A stretch of DNA of 37,819 nucleotides from Paracoccaceae bacterium (GTDB lineage: Bacteria; Pseudomonadota; Alphaproteobacteria; Rhodobacterales; Rhodobacteraceae), in the NCBI GenBank assembly GCA_029246285.1, contig JAQWNW010000072.1, positions 1 through 37,819 of the forward strand. Reading direction: 5' to 3'. The notes under the pieces are model-generated. The model was not told the origin of the DNA, made no database searches, and saw only the letters and a program-made list of their open reading frames with translations. Made by a program: the position numbers and the translations under genes. Positions 16,856 through 27,127 of this stretch are shown here, in pieces; positions within the stretch are counted from its first letter, which is position 1; each line of letters starts with the position of its first letter.

Positions 16856-17632
16856 ATGAAATATGACGCAATTAGATATCGTGTTGAGAATGATATAGCG
16901 GTTGTGACGCTTAATCGTCCAAAGGTAATGAATGCCTTAACAATACAAATGCGCGCTGAAATAGAAAATGCTTTTCAAAGAGCAGCGAAGGAAGCTCGGG
17001 TCGTGGTTATGACCGGTAAAGATAGAGCATTCTGCACAGGCCAAGATCTGGGTGACAGAACGAGTGCTGCAGACGTTGATATGGAGCAATCTTTAAAGAA
17101 GACCTATCAACCCATGTTGGAAGCGATATTCAATTGTCCTATTCCAACAATTTCTGCCGTTAATGGACCAGCTGCAGGTGCTGGAGCGAATCTTGCTTTA
17201 GCAGCTGATATTGTTATCGCAGCTGAAAGTGCTTATTTTTTGCAGGCTTTTGGTAGGATTGGTTTAATTCCGGATGCTGGAGGCACTTATACCATGCCAC
17301 GTTCCATGGGTTTTGCTAAAGCTCTTGGAGCATCGTTATTTGCAGAAAAAATCCCTGCACGTAAGGCTGATGAATGGGGGTTGATTTGGGAAGCAGTTCC
17401 TGATGAAAAATTTGAAGAAACTTGGCGAGCAAGAGCTGATTACCTGTCAAAAGGACCCACACTCGCATTTTCTAAAATGAAACTTGCTTTAAGAGAAAGC
17501 TGGAATCACACTTTAGATGAACAATTAGCTATGGAGGCGAAAATCCAAGGAAATGTAGGTAAGTCTCGTGATTTCATTGAAGGTGTAAGTGCATTCTTAG
17601 AAAAGAGACCGGCTAAATTTGAAGGACGTTAA
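16856..17632 (+). CDS. Enoyl-CoA hydratase/isomerase family protein (PaaG-like)
   Basis: A crotonase-fold enzyme of 258 residues from the chosen ATG. The oxyanion-hole segments are RAFCTGQDLGDR and GPAAGAGANLALAADIVIA. The active-site region FGRIGLIPDAGGTYTMPRSMG has Asp in place of the catalytic Glu of true enoyl-CoA hydratases, as in PaaG, the epoxyphenylacetyl-CoA isomerase. The TTG at 16844 is in frame, but GAGG at 16846-16849 is spaced for ATG 16856. Its stop codon overlaps that of the convergent hydrolase gene. No other paa genes lie in the window, so the phenylacetate role is only suggested. Confidence 0.88.
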   Translation: MKYDAIRYRVENDIAVVTLNRPKVMNALTIQMRAEIENAFQRAAKEARVVVMTGKDRAFCTGQDLGDRTSAADVDMEQSLKKTYQPMLEAIFNCPIPTISAVNGPAAGAGANLALAADIVIAAESAYFLQAFGRIGLIPDAGGTYTMPRSMGFAKALGASLFAEKIPARKADEWGLIWEAVPDEKFEETWRARADYLSKGPTLAFSKMKLALRESWNHTLDEQLAMEAKIQGNVGKSRDFIEGVSAFLEKRPAKFEGR

Positions 17633-18549
17633 AAGCCTGAATTTAAGAATGAGCTCATTTCTTCCAAGGAAGCAGCTGCTTCAGGAATTTGGGGGTAATA
17701 CTCAAAGACGTGCCACATTCCTTCCCAAACACGTAATTCGACATCAACACCTGCTTCACGCATAACGCGAGATAATCTAGTACCTGAGCTTAATAGAAAG
17801 TCTCGCGTGCCACTAGTAATGAGTGTCTTCGGGTAAGAAGAGTTAAATTTACCATAAATAGGTGATAAAATCGGATCTGTTGGATCTTCAGTTCCTGCAT
17901 AAGCCTGTACTACTTTTTCTGTAGATTCTAATGTTAAGCTCGGATCCTGATTTTTATAAAATCGACTACTATCTCCTTCATTAAAAACATCCGCCGCTGG
18001 AGAAAGTAAGCCCATACACTTCGGCATAAGCATCCCATTGTCTTGCAAGAGATGAGTAAGAGATAATGCTAGTGTTGCGCCAGCACTTTCTCCTAACAAT
18101 AGAGGGGGACAAGATTCATTTTCCCAGATTGATTTTGCAAAAGATAAGAGATCAGTTATCGCAGTAGGAAAGGGATGTTCTGGTGCAAGTGGATAATATG
18201 GGCATAATATAGTTGCTTGGGTGGAGTTTGCGATATGAGCTGTTATTGGAAGGTCGTTGAATGGACAGCCTGTAGTGAAACCTCCTCCGAATAAATATAA
18301 AATTGTTCTACCTTTTAAAGCAGATTTTGGAGTAATTTTCATTACTTTTGTATTATAAATATTTATATCTTGGACATTGCATTTAAATTTCGCTAAAGCG
18401 TTTTCGGAGTTTTGTCGGCTGTCTTTATCTATGGATAAACGTAAGCGTTCCATATCATTAAAATCAACATATTTTGTCTCAAGTTTAGACAGTTCTTTGT
18501 AGAGATCTTTCGCTTCAGAACTCATCAGGCCGATAGCTTGCTTTGTCAC
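17629..18549 (-). CDS. Alpha/beta hydrolase of the hormone-sensitive-lipase type
   Basis: A 306-residue esterase-like alpha/beta hydrolase. The triad is S155 in GESAG, D250 in TSGTRDFLL and H280 in GMWHVFE. The oxyanion loop reads LFGGGF at 86-91, with Phe87 where the HSL family normally has His of HGGG. It starts with GTG 18549, with AGGA seven bases upstream, three bases after the M20 peptidase stop. The two genes form an operon. Substrate unknown. Confidence 0.88.
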   Translation of the reverse strand: MTKQAIGLMSSEAKDLYKELSKLETKYVDFNDMERLRLSIDKDSRQNSENALAKFKCNVQDINIYNTKVMKITPKSALKGRTILYLFGGGFTTGCPFNDLPITAHIANSTQATILCPYYPLAPEHPFPTAITDLLSFAKSIWENESCPPLLLGESAGATLALSLTHLLQDNGMLMPKCMGLLSPAADVFNEGDSSRFYKNQDPSLTLESTEKVVQAYAGTEDPTDPILSPIYGKFNSSYPKTLITSGTRDFLLSSGTRLSRVMREAGVDVELRVWEGMWHVFEYYPQIPEAAASLEEMSSFLNSGF

Positions 18550-18552
18550 TAT

Positions 18553-19929
18553 TCAATCCTCAGATATTTTATCTAGAATTCGAGCCCAACTTCTTATTCC
18601 TTTGTGGAAACTAGATAAATCATATTTTTCATTTGGTGAATGAATTTTATCGTCATCCTTGCCAAATCCGATCAACATCGAATCTGTATTTAAAATATCT
18701 TTAAAATGTCCTGCTATGGGAATGGATCCTCCGCAACCAACAAAAGTAGCCTCTTTTGGCCATTCATCAGATAGCGCTTGTCTGGCTTTTTCAAAGGCTG
18801 CGTTAGAAGTAGACATTTGTGTCGCTTTTGATGGTGTTTCCTCTATGAATTTTACTGAACAATCTGGAGGCAAGCAACTCGCAATATATTGCTTTAAACT
18901 TTTTAATATTTGTTTAGGGTCCTGATCTCCTACTAATCGAAAACTAATTTTAGCCGTCGCTTTTGAAGGTAAGACTGTTTTGAACCCTTCTCCTTGATAA
19001 CCACCGTATATGCCATTAACGTCGCAAGTTGGCCTTGACCAAATCATTTCAAGTGGTGTCCGGTCTGCTTCTCCTGCGGGTTTGGTCAAATCCACTTCAT
19101 TCAAAAAATTTAAATGGTCAAAAGAAAGATTATCCCATTGATCACTGATGTTTTGAGGTAACTCCGGAACTCCATCATAGAATCCGGAAAGTGTTATTTT
19201 TCCATCCTCATCGTGTAGACCTGCTAAAATTTTGTTTAACACGCGGATAGGGTTTATTGAAATTCCACCATACATGCCTGAGTGCAAATCTCTTGATGGA
19301 CCAGTAATTTCGACTTCGATCTTAACCAGACCTCTTAACATTGTAACGATACCAGGCGTTTCTTCTCCAAAAAGTCCCGTGTCACATATCAACGCAATAT
19401 CGCTTTTTAATTCTTCAGTATTTGCCTCCATGAATGGAACAAGTGATGGAGAGCCACTTTCTTCTTCACCTTCAAAAAAGATAGAAGTTTTTACCGGTAA
19501 TTTTCCATTAACCTTAATCCATGCTCTACAAGCCTCCACAAAAGTCATTAATTGACCTTTGTCATCGGCGGCTCCTCTTGCCCTAATTACTTTACCATTT
19601 TTTGTATCTTCAATTGAGGGTTCAAATGGAGGATTATCCCATAGATCCAATGGGTCAACCGGTTGAACATCATAATGCCCATAAAACATTATCTTGGATC
19701 CAGGACCATCTGAATGTGCTATAACCATTGGATGCCCAAGAGTAGCTCTTTTACTAGCTTTAAATCCGATGTCTGAAAGTTCACTTACAAGCCAATCTGC
19801 TGCCTTCTCACATTCAGCGTCATAATTTGAGTCGGTTGAAATTGACTCAATTCGAAGAAGTTCAAACAAACGATCTGTGGAATTAGAGAAATCTTCGTCA
19901 ATTTGAGTTAAAACTTTTGAGATACTCAT
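18553..19929 (-). CDS. M20-family metallopeptidase (dipeptidase-like)
   Basis: A 458-residue dizinc peptidase of the M20/ArgE/DapE/CPG2 superfamily, in the group annotated as Xaa-His or beta-Ala-type dipeptidases. Zinc-site residues are H85 and D87 in GHYDVQP, D122 in GAADDKGQL, the catalytic/zinc Glu pair in EGEEESGS (155-156), and D183 in ICDTGLF. The C-terminal His lies in GKDDDKIHSPNEKYD. The dimerisation domain sits between about 190 and 350. It is the first gene of a pair with the alpha/beta hydrolase. Substrate unknown, probably short peptides. Confidence 0.9.
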   Translation of the reverse strand: MSISKVLTQIDEDFSNSTDRLFELLRIESISTDSNYDAECEKAADWLVSELSDIGFKASKRATLGHPMVIAHSDGPGSKIMFYGHYDVQPVDPLDLWDNPPFEPSIEDTKNGKVIRARGAADDKGQLMTFVEACRAWIKVNGKLPVKTSIFFEGEEESGSPSLVPFMEANTEELKSDIALICDTGLFGEETPGIVTMLRGLVKIEVEITGPSRDLHSGMYGGISINPIRVLNKILAGLHDEDGKITLSGFYDGVPELPQNISDQWDNLSFDHLNFLNEVDLTKPAGEADRTPLEMIWSRPTCDVNGIYGGYQGEGFKTVLPSKATAKISFRLVGDQDPKQILKSLKQYIASCLPPDCSVKFIEETPSKATQMSTSNAAFEKARQALSDEWPKEATFVGCGGSIPIAGHFKDILNTDSMLIGFGKDDDKIHSPNEKYDLSSFHKGIRSWARILDKISED

Positions 19930-19979
19930 GTTAGTTACACCCTTTTATAATATCTATGCTCATTAGAATTAAATAGTTC

Positions 19980-21107
19980 TTAACTCTTAGTAATCCAACC
20001 TCCTCCGAGTACACGCGTACCATCTCTTTCGTAAAATACGCATGCCTGTCCTGGAGCTATACCTTCTTCAGCCTTGTTTAACGTTACTGATGCTGACTTT
20101 GCATCTTCTGTAGTTACAAGAGCCTCTACGGGCGTAGAGGTTGAGCGAACTCTGACCTTTAATTTTCGTTCTTGAATTTCTTCAAAAGGCTTATCGCCAA
20201 TCCAATTTACATCTTTTATTTTTATTGTTTTGGTTGATAATAATTCTTTTTCACCAACAATAACCCTTCTATTTACTGCATCTAGCTCCAATACATAAAG
20301 TGGATCTCCCCCACCAATGCCCAAGCCACGCCGTTGTCCGACGGTATAGTTAATTATGCCTTTATGTTCACCTAATTTTACACCCCTGGTATCTACAATA
20401 TACCCTGGTTCAACTGCTTCTGGTTTTAATTTTTTTATAACGTCTGCATATGAACCATTGGGTACGAAACATATATCTTGACTATCTGGTTTATCTGCGA
20501 CGGATAGATTGTATTTACGGGCCAGTTCTCTTGTTGCAGTTTTTGAGTTTAAATGACCAAGGGGAAATCTTAAAAAATCTAATTGCTCTTGTTTGGTTGT
20601 AAATAAAAAATAGCTTTGATCCTTACTTGAATCAGCTGCACAATGAAGTTCAGCTTTGTGTTGGCCAAGTTTTCTCTGGATGTAATGCCCAGTTGCCATG
20701 CAGTCAGCGCCTAAATCCTTAGCGGTTTCTAATAGGTCTTTAAATTTTACTCGCTCATTACATCTGATACAGGGCACTGGCGTTGAGCCATCAAGATAAC
20801 TTTCTGCAAATTCTTCAATGACATTCTCTTTAAACATATTTTCATAATTTAGTACATAATGAGGAAAATCCATTAATTCAGCGATACGCCGGGCATCATG
20901 AATATCTGTTCCGGCACAACATGCACCCTTTTTGGATATTGCGGCGCCGTGGTCGTATAATTGTAAGGTAACTCCTATTACTTCATAATCCTGCTCTTTC
21001 AGCATTGCTGCTACGACAGAGCTGTCAACTCCGCCCGACATTGCAACGACGACTCTAGTCATTGATGGGTCTTTTCTTATACCTAATGAGTTTATTGTTT
21101 TTGTCAT
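19980..21107 (-). CDS. mnmA: tRNA-specific 2-thiouridylase MnmA
   Basis: Makes 2-thiouridine at the wobble position of tRNA Lys, Glu and Gln, using a persulfide sulfur and ATP. The PP-loop is [17 protein letters not shown]. Catalytic Cys are in [10 protein letters not shown] and DICFVPNG. The interaction motif KDQSYFLF is also seen. I use ATG 21107; a GTG three codons upstream and an ATG 15 codons downstream (21062) are alternatives, and no start has a strong ribosome site. It is divergent from ligA. Confidence 0.95.
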   Translation of the reverse strand: MTKTINSLGIRKDPSMTRVVVAMSGGVDSSVVAAMLKEQDYEVIGVTLQLYDHGAAISKKGACCAGTDIHDARRIAELMDFPHYVLNYENMFKENVIEEFAESYLDGSTPVPCIRCNERVKFKDLLETAKDLGADCMATGHYIQRKLGQHKAELHCAADSSKDQSYFLFTTKQEQLDFLRFPLGHLNSKTATRELARKYNLSVADKPDSQDICFVPNGSYADVIKKLKPEAVEPGYIVDTRGVKLGEHKGIINYTVGQRRGLGIGGGDPLYVLELDAVNRRVIVGEKELLSTKTIKIKDVNWIGDKPFEEIQERKLKVRVRSTSTPVEALVTTEDAKSASVTLNKAEEGIAPGQACVFYERDGTRVLGGGWITKS

Positions 21108-21276
21108 GCCTATCACTTTTTATTCAATTCATTATATATAACTATTATTACGAGCCACAAGGGAGACTTCTAGTCGTTTATCTTATAAGAGTACAACTTC
21201 ACTTTCATTGTTATTTTGGTATGTTTTGCTCAGAAGTTTGATATAAGTATTAAAATATTGATTGGTCTACTATTAG

Positions 21277-23394
<2,118 letters not shown>

Positions 23395-25488
23395 ATGGTT
23401 GGTCGGCCAGAAGTATTATTTCCATTGTTTTCCGAATTAACTACTCTTAATGGGGTTGGTCCAAAAATATCGAACCGTCTTTTAAGTCTTGAAATTTCTT
23501 GTCCTAAAGATTTGTTAATGCATATTCCAATCGCGATTTGTAATCGTTCTTTGGTCAAAACTGTATTAGATATAAAGCTACCGGGTATTTCTACAATAAT
23601 TGTCCAAATTAATAAGCATTTACCAAATTACAAGAAAGGCCAACCATATAAAATTGAGGTTTCCGATGCCAGTGGCGTAATGTTCAATATTGTTTATTTT
23701 CATCCGCGATCTGAATGGTTGAAAAAGATGTTTCCGGTCGGAGAGAGCCTTGCTATTTCAGGAAAATTCGAGAGTTTTGATAATATTATCCAAATAACTC
23801 ACCCTGATTATATCCTTAAACCTACTGATGTTTTAGAGATACCTAATGTGGAGCCTATATATGCCCTAACTTCAGGGATTTCTCAAAAGCTCATGTTTAA
23901 AGCAGTAAAAAGCGCCATTAATTTAATGCCTGATTTATTGGAGTGGATTGGGGCAGATTTAATAAAACGTGAGAAATGGCCTTCATGGCGTGAGTCTTTT
24001 AGAAAAGCTCATTACCCAACAGATCAGTTTGGTTTAGATCCCCTTAGTAAAGAACGGCAAAGGTTGGCGTATGACGAGCTTTTTGCACATCAATTAACAT
24101 TGGCAATTGCTCGAAGTAGAAGGCAAATGTTGCCTGGATTAAAATCTGTTTCTCACGGAAATTACGTTAAGAAAGCAAATGAAATAATCCCATTCGAGCT
24201 GACTAATGCGCAATTAAGAGTAATTAGTGAGATAAGAGAAGACATTGCTAAACCAGTGCGAATGAATAGATTACTTCAGGGTGATGTGGGCGCCGGTAAA
24301 ACAATAGTTGCGATTTATGCTATACTTGAGGTTATTGAGGCTGGTGGTCAGGCAGTGTTGATGGCTCCTAGTGATATATTAGCACGTCAGCATTTTAAAC
24401 TTTGTTTAGAAATGTTTAAGAAAATTGGAATTCGTGTCGAGCTTTTGACTGGTCGTGACAAGGGTAACAAAAGAAAAGAATTATTATTAGATCTTAAACT
24501 TGGCAATATAAAATTATTAATTGGTACTCATGCACTTTTTCAAAATGATGTTTGTTATGATGATTTAAGATTGGCTGTAATAGATGAACAACATAAATTT
24601 GGCGTTCGGCAACGTATGGCGCTAGCAGAAAAGGGCAAGGCGGTTGACGTGCTAGTGATGACTGCGACACCAATACCCAGGTCATTATCACTGGCTCAAT
24701 ATGGTGACATGGAACTATCAATTCTTAATGAAAAGCCTGTTGGAAGGAAGCCTATTAAGACTGTTTTGATATCTCGTGACCGTATAGATGATGTGATTCA
24801 AAGGGTGAGGGTAGCTATTAAGAGTAATAGGCAGATTTATTGGATTTGCCCATTAATAGAAGAAAGCGAGGTTTTAAACTTAACTGCAGCAGAAGATAGA
24901 TTTCAAAATTTATGTACTCATTTTGATGAGGATTTGGTTGGGTTAGTACATGGGCAACAACAGCCCTTGGAAAAAGATAAAACAATGACTGGTTTTGTAT
25001 CTGGAAAAATTAAAGTTCTAGTAGCAACTACTGTTATTGAAGTTGGTGTTGATGTTCCTAATGCTTCGATAATGATTATTGAGCATGCGGAAAGATTTGG
25101 TTTGGCTCAATTGCATCAACTAAGGGGTAGAGTAGGCAGGGGAGGTGAGGAAAGTAGTTGCTTGCTAATTTATGATAGGTCTGCTGGGCACACGGGCTTG
25201 GAAAGATTGTCAATCTTAAGAGAGAATGATGATGGATTTGTGATTGCTGAGAGCGATTTAAAAATGCGGGGCAGTGGTGATTTGATTGGTTTGGCCCAGT
25301 CAGGTCTCCCACAATTTAAAATTGCTGACTTAAGTATTCATGGAAATTTGATGCAAGTAGCGTGCGATGATGCTCGAATTGTAATTAATAATGATCCAAA
25401 TTTAAAGAGTGAGAGAGGGAAAGCAATTAAAACCTTACTTTATCTCATGAAGAAGGAAGAATCTATTCGTTTAATATCAGTAGGTTAG
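23395..25488 (+). CDS. recG: ATP-dependent DNA helicase RecG
   Basis: A 697-residue branch-migration helicase that regresses stalled forks and processes recombination intermediates. An N-terminal OB (wedge) domain is followed by helicase motifs: Walker A GDVGAGKT at 296-303, DEQH in VIDEQHKFGVRQR, TATPIPRS, and motif VI GRVGRGGEES. The RecG C-terminal segment DLKMRGSGDLIGLAQSGLPQ is present. It follows ligA with zero spacing. The next 70 bases carry the paired SOS boxes. Confidence 0.97.
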   Translation: MVGRPEVLFPLFSELTTLNGVGPKISNRLLSLEISCPKDLLMHIPIAICNRSLVKTVLDIKLPGISTIIVQINKHLPNYKKGQPYKIEVSDASGVMFNIVYFHPRSEWLKKMFPVGESLAISGKFESFDNIIQITHPDYILKPTDVLEIPNVEPIYALTSGISQKLMFKAVKSAINLMPDLLEWIGADLIKREKWPSWRESFRKAHYPTDQFGLDPLSKERQRLAYDELFAHQLTLAIARSRRQMLPGLKSVSHGNYVKKANEIIPFELTNAQLRVISEIREDIAKPVRMNRLLQGDVGAGKTIVAIYAILEVIEAGGQAVLMAPSDILARQHFKLCLEMFKKIGIRVELLTGRDKGNKRKELLLDLKLGNIKLLIGTHALFQNDVCYDDLRLAVIDEQHKFGVRQRMALAEKGKAVDVLVMTATPIPRSLSLAQYGDMELSILNEKPVGRKPIKTVLISRDRIDDVIQRVRVAIKSNRQIYWICPLIEESEVLNLTAAEDRFQNLCTHFDEDLVGLVHGQQQPLEKDKTMTGFVSGKIKVLVATTVIEVGVDVPNASIMIIEHAERFGLAQLHQLRGRVGRGGEESSCLLIYDRSAGHTGLERLSILRENDDGFVIAESDLKMRGSGDLIGLAQSGLPQFKIADLSIHGNLMQVACDDARIVINNDPNLKSERGKAIKTLLYLMKKEESIRLISVG

Positions 25489-25504
25489 GTAAAAAATAAA
25501 TTTT

Positions 25505-25519
25505 GTTCTTGTTATGTTC
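25505..25519 (+). promoter_or_regulatory. LexA (SOS) box, alphaproteobacterial type, forward
   Basis: GTTC at 25505-25508 and GTTC at 25516-25519 are separated by exactly seven bases. GTTC-N7-GTTC is the established LexA site in Alphaproteobacteria. It lies 41 to 55 bases before the small ORF at 25560. Confidence 0.75.
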
Positions 25520-25541
25520 TATAAAACTTGCTACTTAAGCA

Positions 25542-25556
25542 GAACAAAAAAGGAAC
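25542..25556 (-). promoter_or_regulatory. LexA (SOS) box, alphaproteobacterial type, reverse
   Basis: GAAC at 25542-25545 and GAAC at 25553-25556 are seven bases apart, the reverse complement of GTTC-N7-GTTC. It covers the ribosome site (AAGGA) of the small ORF. The two boxes are inverted relative to each other, with 22 bases between them, bracketing the likely promoter. Confidence 0.75.
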
Positions 25557-25559
25557 ATA

Positions 25560-25688
25560 ATGATGATTAAAGAAACTCAAAGAATATTAAAGCGTTCAGG
25601 TCGAACTTTATTAATCGATTCTATTACCTGTGGTTTAATAGTCTTATCACCAATCGTAACTCTTTATATTCCGACTATTTTGAGTTGA
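25560..25688 (+). CDS. Small SOS-regulated membrane protein (42 codons, hypothetical)
   Basis: A short ORF starting with two ATGs (25560 and 25563), preceded by AAGGA at 25550-25554, and ending TGA at 25688. The 42-residue product has a basic, amphipathic start (KETQRILKRSGR) followed by one hydrophobic stretch at residues 17-41 (LLIDSITCGLIVLSPIVTL plus YIPTIL), consistent with a single membrane helix and a cytoplasmic N-terminus. Two exact LexA-type boxes precede it. Its stop lies 8 bases from the end of the convergent IscU-like gene. I do not recognise a family. By size, topology and regulation it resembles in concept Caulobacter SidA, an SOS-induced division inhibitor, but I see no sequence similarity I could defend. 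Confidence 0.65.
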   Translation: MMIKETQRILKRSGRTLLIDSITCGLIVLSPIVTLYIPTILS

Positions 25689-25696
25689 GATAGGCG

Positions 25697-26137
25697 CTAA
25701 TCTTGTCCATCTAATGCCTCCAAAGTTGCATCGATTGCGAGTAAAATAGAAGCGTGACGGTTTAAATATGATCGTGCTGATTTTAAGGGTTCAAAGCCAT
25801 CAAATGGCTCGTCTGGAATAGGACCGTTGTTTATTAACATCTCTGATAATTGGTCTCTTCCTTTTTTAATTTCTGACTTTGTTAATCCTATAATATTTTT
25901 TCCAAGGACAGATGCGGCGGCTTGGCCTAAAGCACATGCTTTAATGTCTTGGCCGAACTCGATAATGACATTATCGAAAGTTTTCAAATCAACGGTCACC
26001 GTTGAACCGCAAATAGGTGAATGTTTTCGTACTGAGGCATCTGGGTCTTTTAGCCTATTACTCAAAGGAATTGTCGCAGCTAAGCTTAAAATCTTTGCAG
26101 AATAAAGATTAATTAATTCTGTTTCTTCACTGTTCAT
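25697..26137 (-). CDS. IscU/NifU-N-like iron-sulfur cluster scaffold protein
   Basis: A 146-residue protein of the NifU N-terminal (IscU) family, probably cytoplasmic and involved in Fe-S cluster assembly. Two of the three cluster Cys are present: C43 in SPICGSTVTVDL and C68 in IKACALGQAAASV. The third site reads NRHASILLAID, so the His (H128) is kept but Ala129 replaces the Cys of IscU, and Ser45 stands where IscU has Asp39. Alphaproteobacteria commonly carry this variant. It follows gluQRS after 79 bases on the same strand. Confidence 0.85.
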   Translation of the reverse strand: MNSEETELINLYSAKILSLAATIPLSNRLKDPDASVRKHSPICGSTVTVDLKTFDNVIIEFGQDIKACALGQAAASVLGKNIIGLTKSEIKKGRDQLSEMLINNGPIPDEPFDGFEPLKSARSYLNRHASILLAIDATLEALDGQD

Positions 26138-26216
26138 TTCTATTTTATGCTCCCATAGACTTTAAAGAGGTATTATTGAAATAGTTTAATATTACTGATA
26201 TGAAAGGTCGTACACC

Positions 26217-27056
26217 TTAATTTATCAAGTCTAAAGACCTTTTAAGTTCAATTGGCTTTACCCCACTTTCTCGCAATATTGAGAGTGCGGTTGAGGCCTC
26301 ACGTTTTGCCAATCTTTTGCCATCTTCATCGAGTATTAGTCGGTGATGGTGGTATAATGGTTGGGGCAGTTCTAAAAGTTCTTGAAGGAGCCTTTGAATA
26401 GGAGTGGAACTGAATAAATCTGCACCCCTCACAACATGTGTTATATCTTGAAATGCGTCATCAACCACTACGCTTAGATGGTAAGAAGTGCCAATCTCTT
26501 TTCTTGCCACAATGATATCCTCTTGAAGATGCTGTGATTCAAAAGGTATATTGATTAAATTTTGTTGATAATAGTCATCAACAAATACTAAGGATTTATG
26601 ATTTAATTTCTTTAAATAATTTATTGATTTATCAATATTTATTCTGATATTGTCAGTTTTTTTAGCTTCACTCATTGATCGATTACGGCATGCACCTGTA
26701 TAGATTTTTGGAATCTTGTTGTTTTGAGGGGCGGAAAGTGCCTCATTAATATCTTTTCGAGTACATGAACATGGATATATTAAATTTTTATTACCCAGTA
26801 TATCAATAGCTTCTCGATAAGAATTAAATCTGTTTTTTTGTCTGATAACTGGTTTTTCCCATGTTAGGCCAAGCCATTCTAGGTCATCGAAAATTTGTTT
26901 TTCATATTCAACCTTACATCTTTGGAGGTCTATATCTTCAATTCTTAGAATAAATTTTTTATCAGTCTTTTGAGAGATATTCCATGCTGTGATTGCTGAA
27001 AATGCATGGCCTAAGTGTAAATGTCCCGTTGGGGAGGGAGCAAATCTGGTTGGCAA
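26217..27056 (-). CDS. gluQ: Glutamyl-Q tRNA(Asp) synthetase
   Basis: A 279-residue paralogue of the glutamyl-tRNA synthetase catalytic domain, without the anticodon-binding part. It attaches glutamate to queuosine in tRNA Asp. The HIGH-type motif is in RFAPSPTGHLHLGHAFSA. Zinc ligands are in CSCTRKD and TGACRN. KRLAKREAS replaces KMSKS. The start must be TTG 27056: no ATG or GTG lies in frame before an upstream stop, and TAGGAAC lies about ten bases ahead. Also called gluQRS or yadB. Confidence 0.93.
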   Translation of the reverse strand: MPTRFAPSPTGHLHLGHAFSAITAWNISQKTDKKFILRIEDIDLQRCKVEYEKQIFDDLEWLGLTWEKPVIRQKNRFNSYREAIDILGNKNLIYPCSCTRKDINEALSAPQNNKIPKIYTGACRNRSMSEAKKTDNIRINIDKSINYLKKLNHKSLVFVDDYYQQNLINIPFESQHLQEDIIVARKEIGTSYHLSVVVDDAFQDITHVVRGADLFSSTPIQRLLQELLELPQPLYHHHRLILDEDGKRLAKREASTALSILRESGVKPIELKRSLDLIN

Positions 27057-27127
27057 TTTGTTAGTTCCTAATATACTTAAATAATATTATTTCTTAAAAT
27101 ACACACATATAAGTATATTTATGTTCA

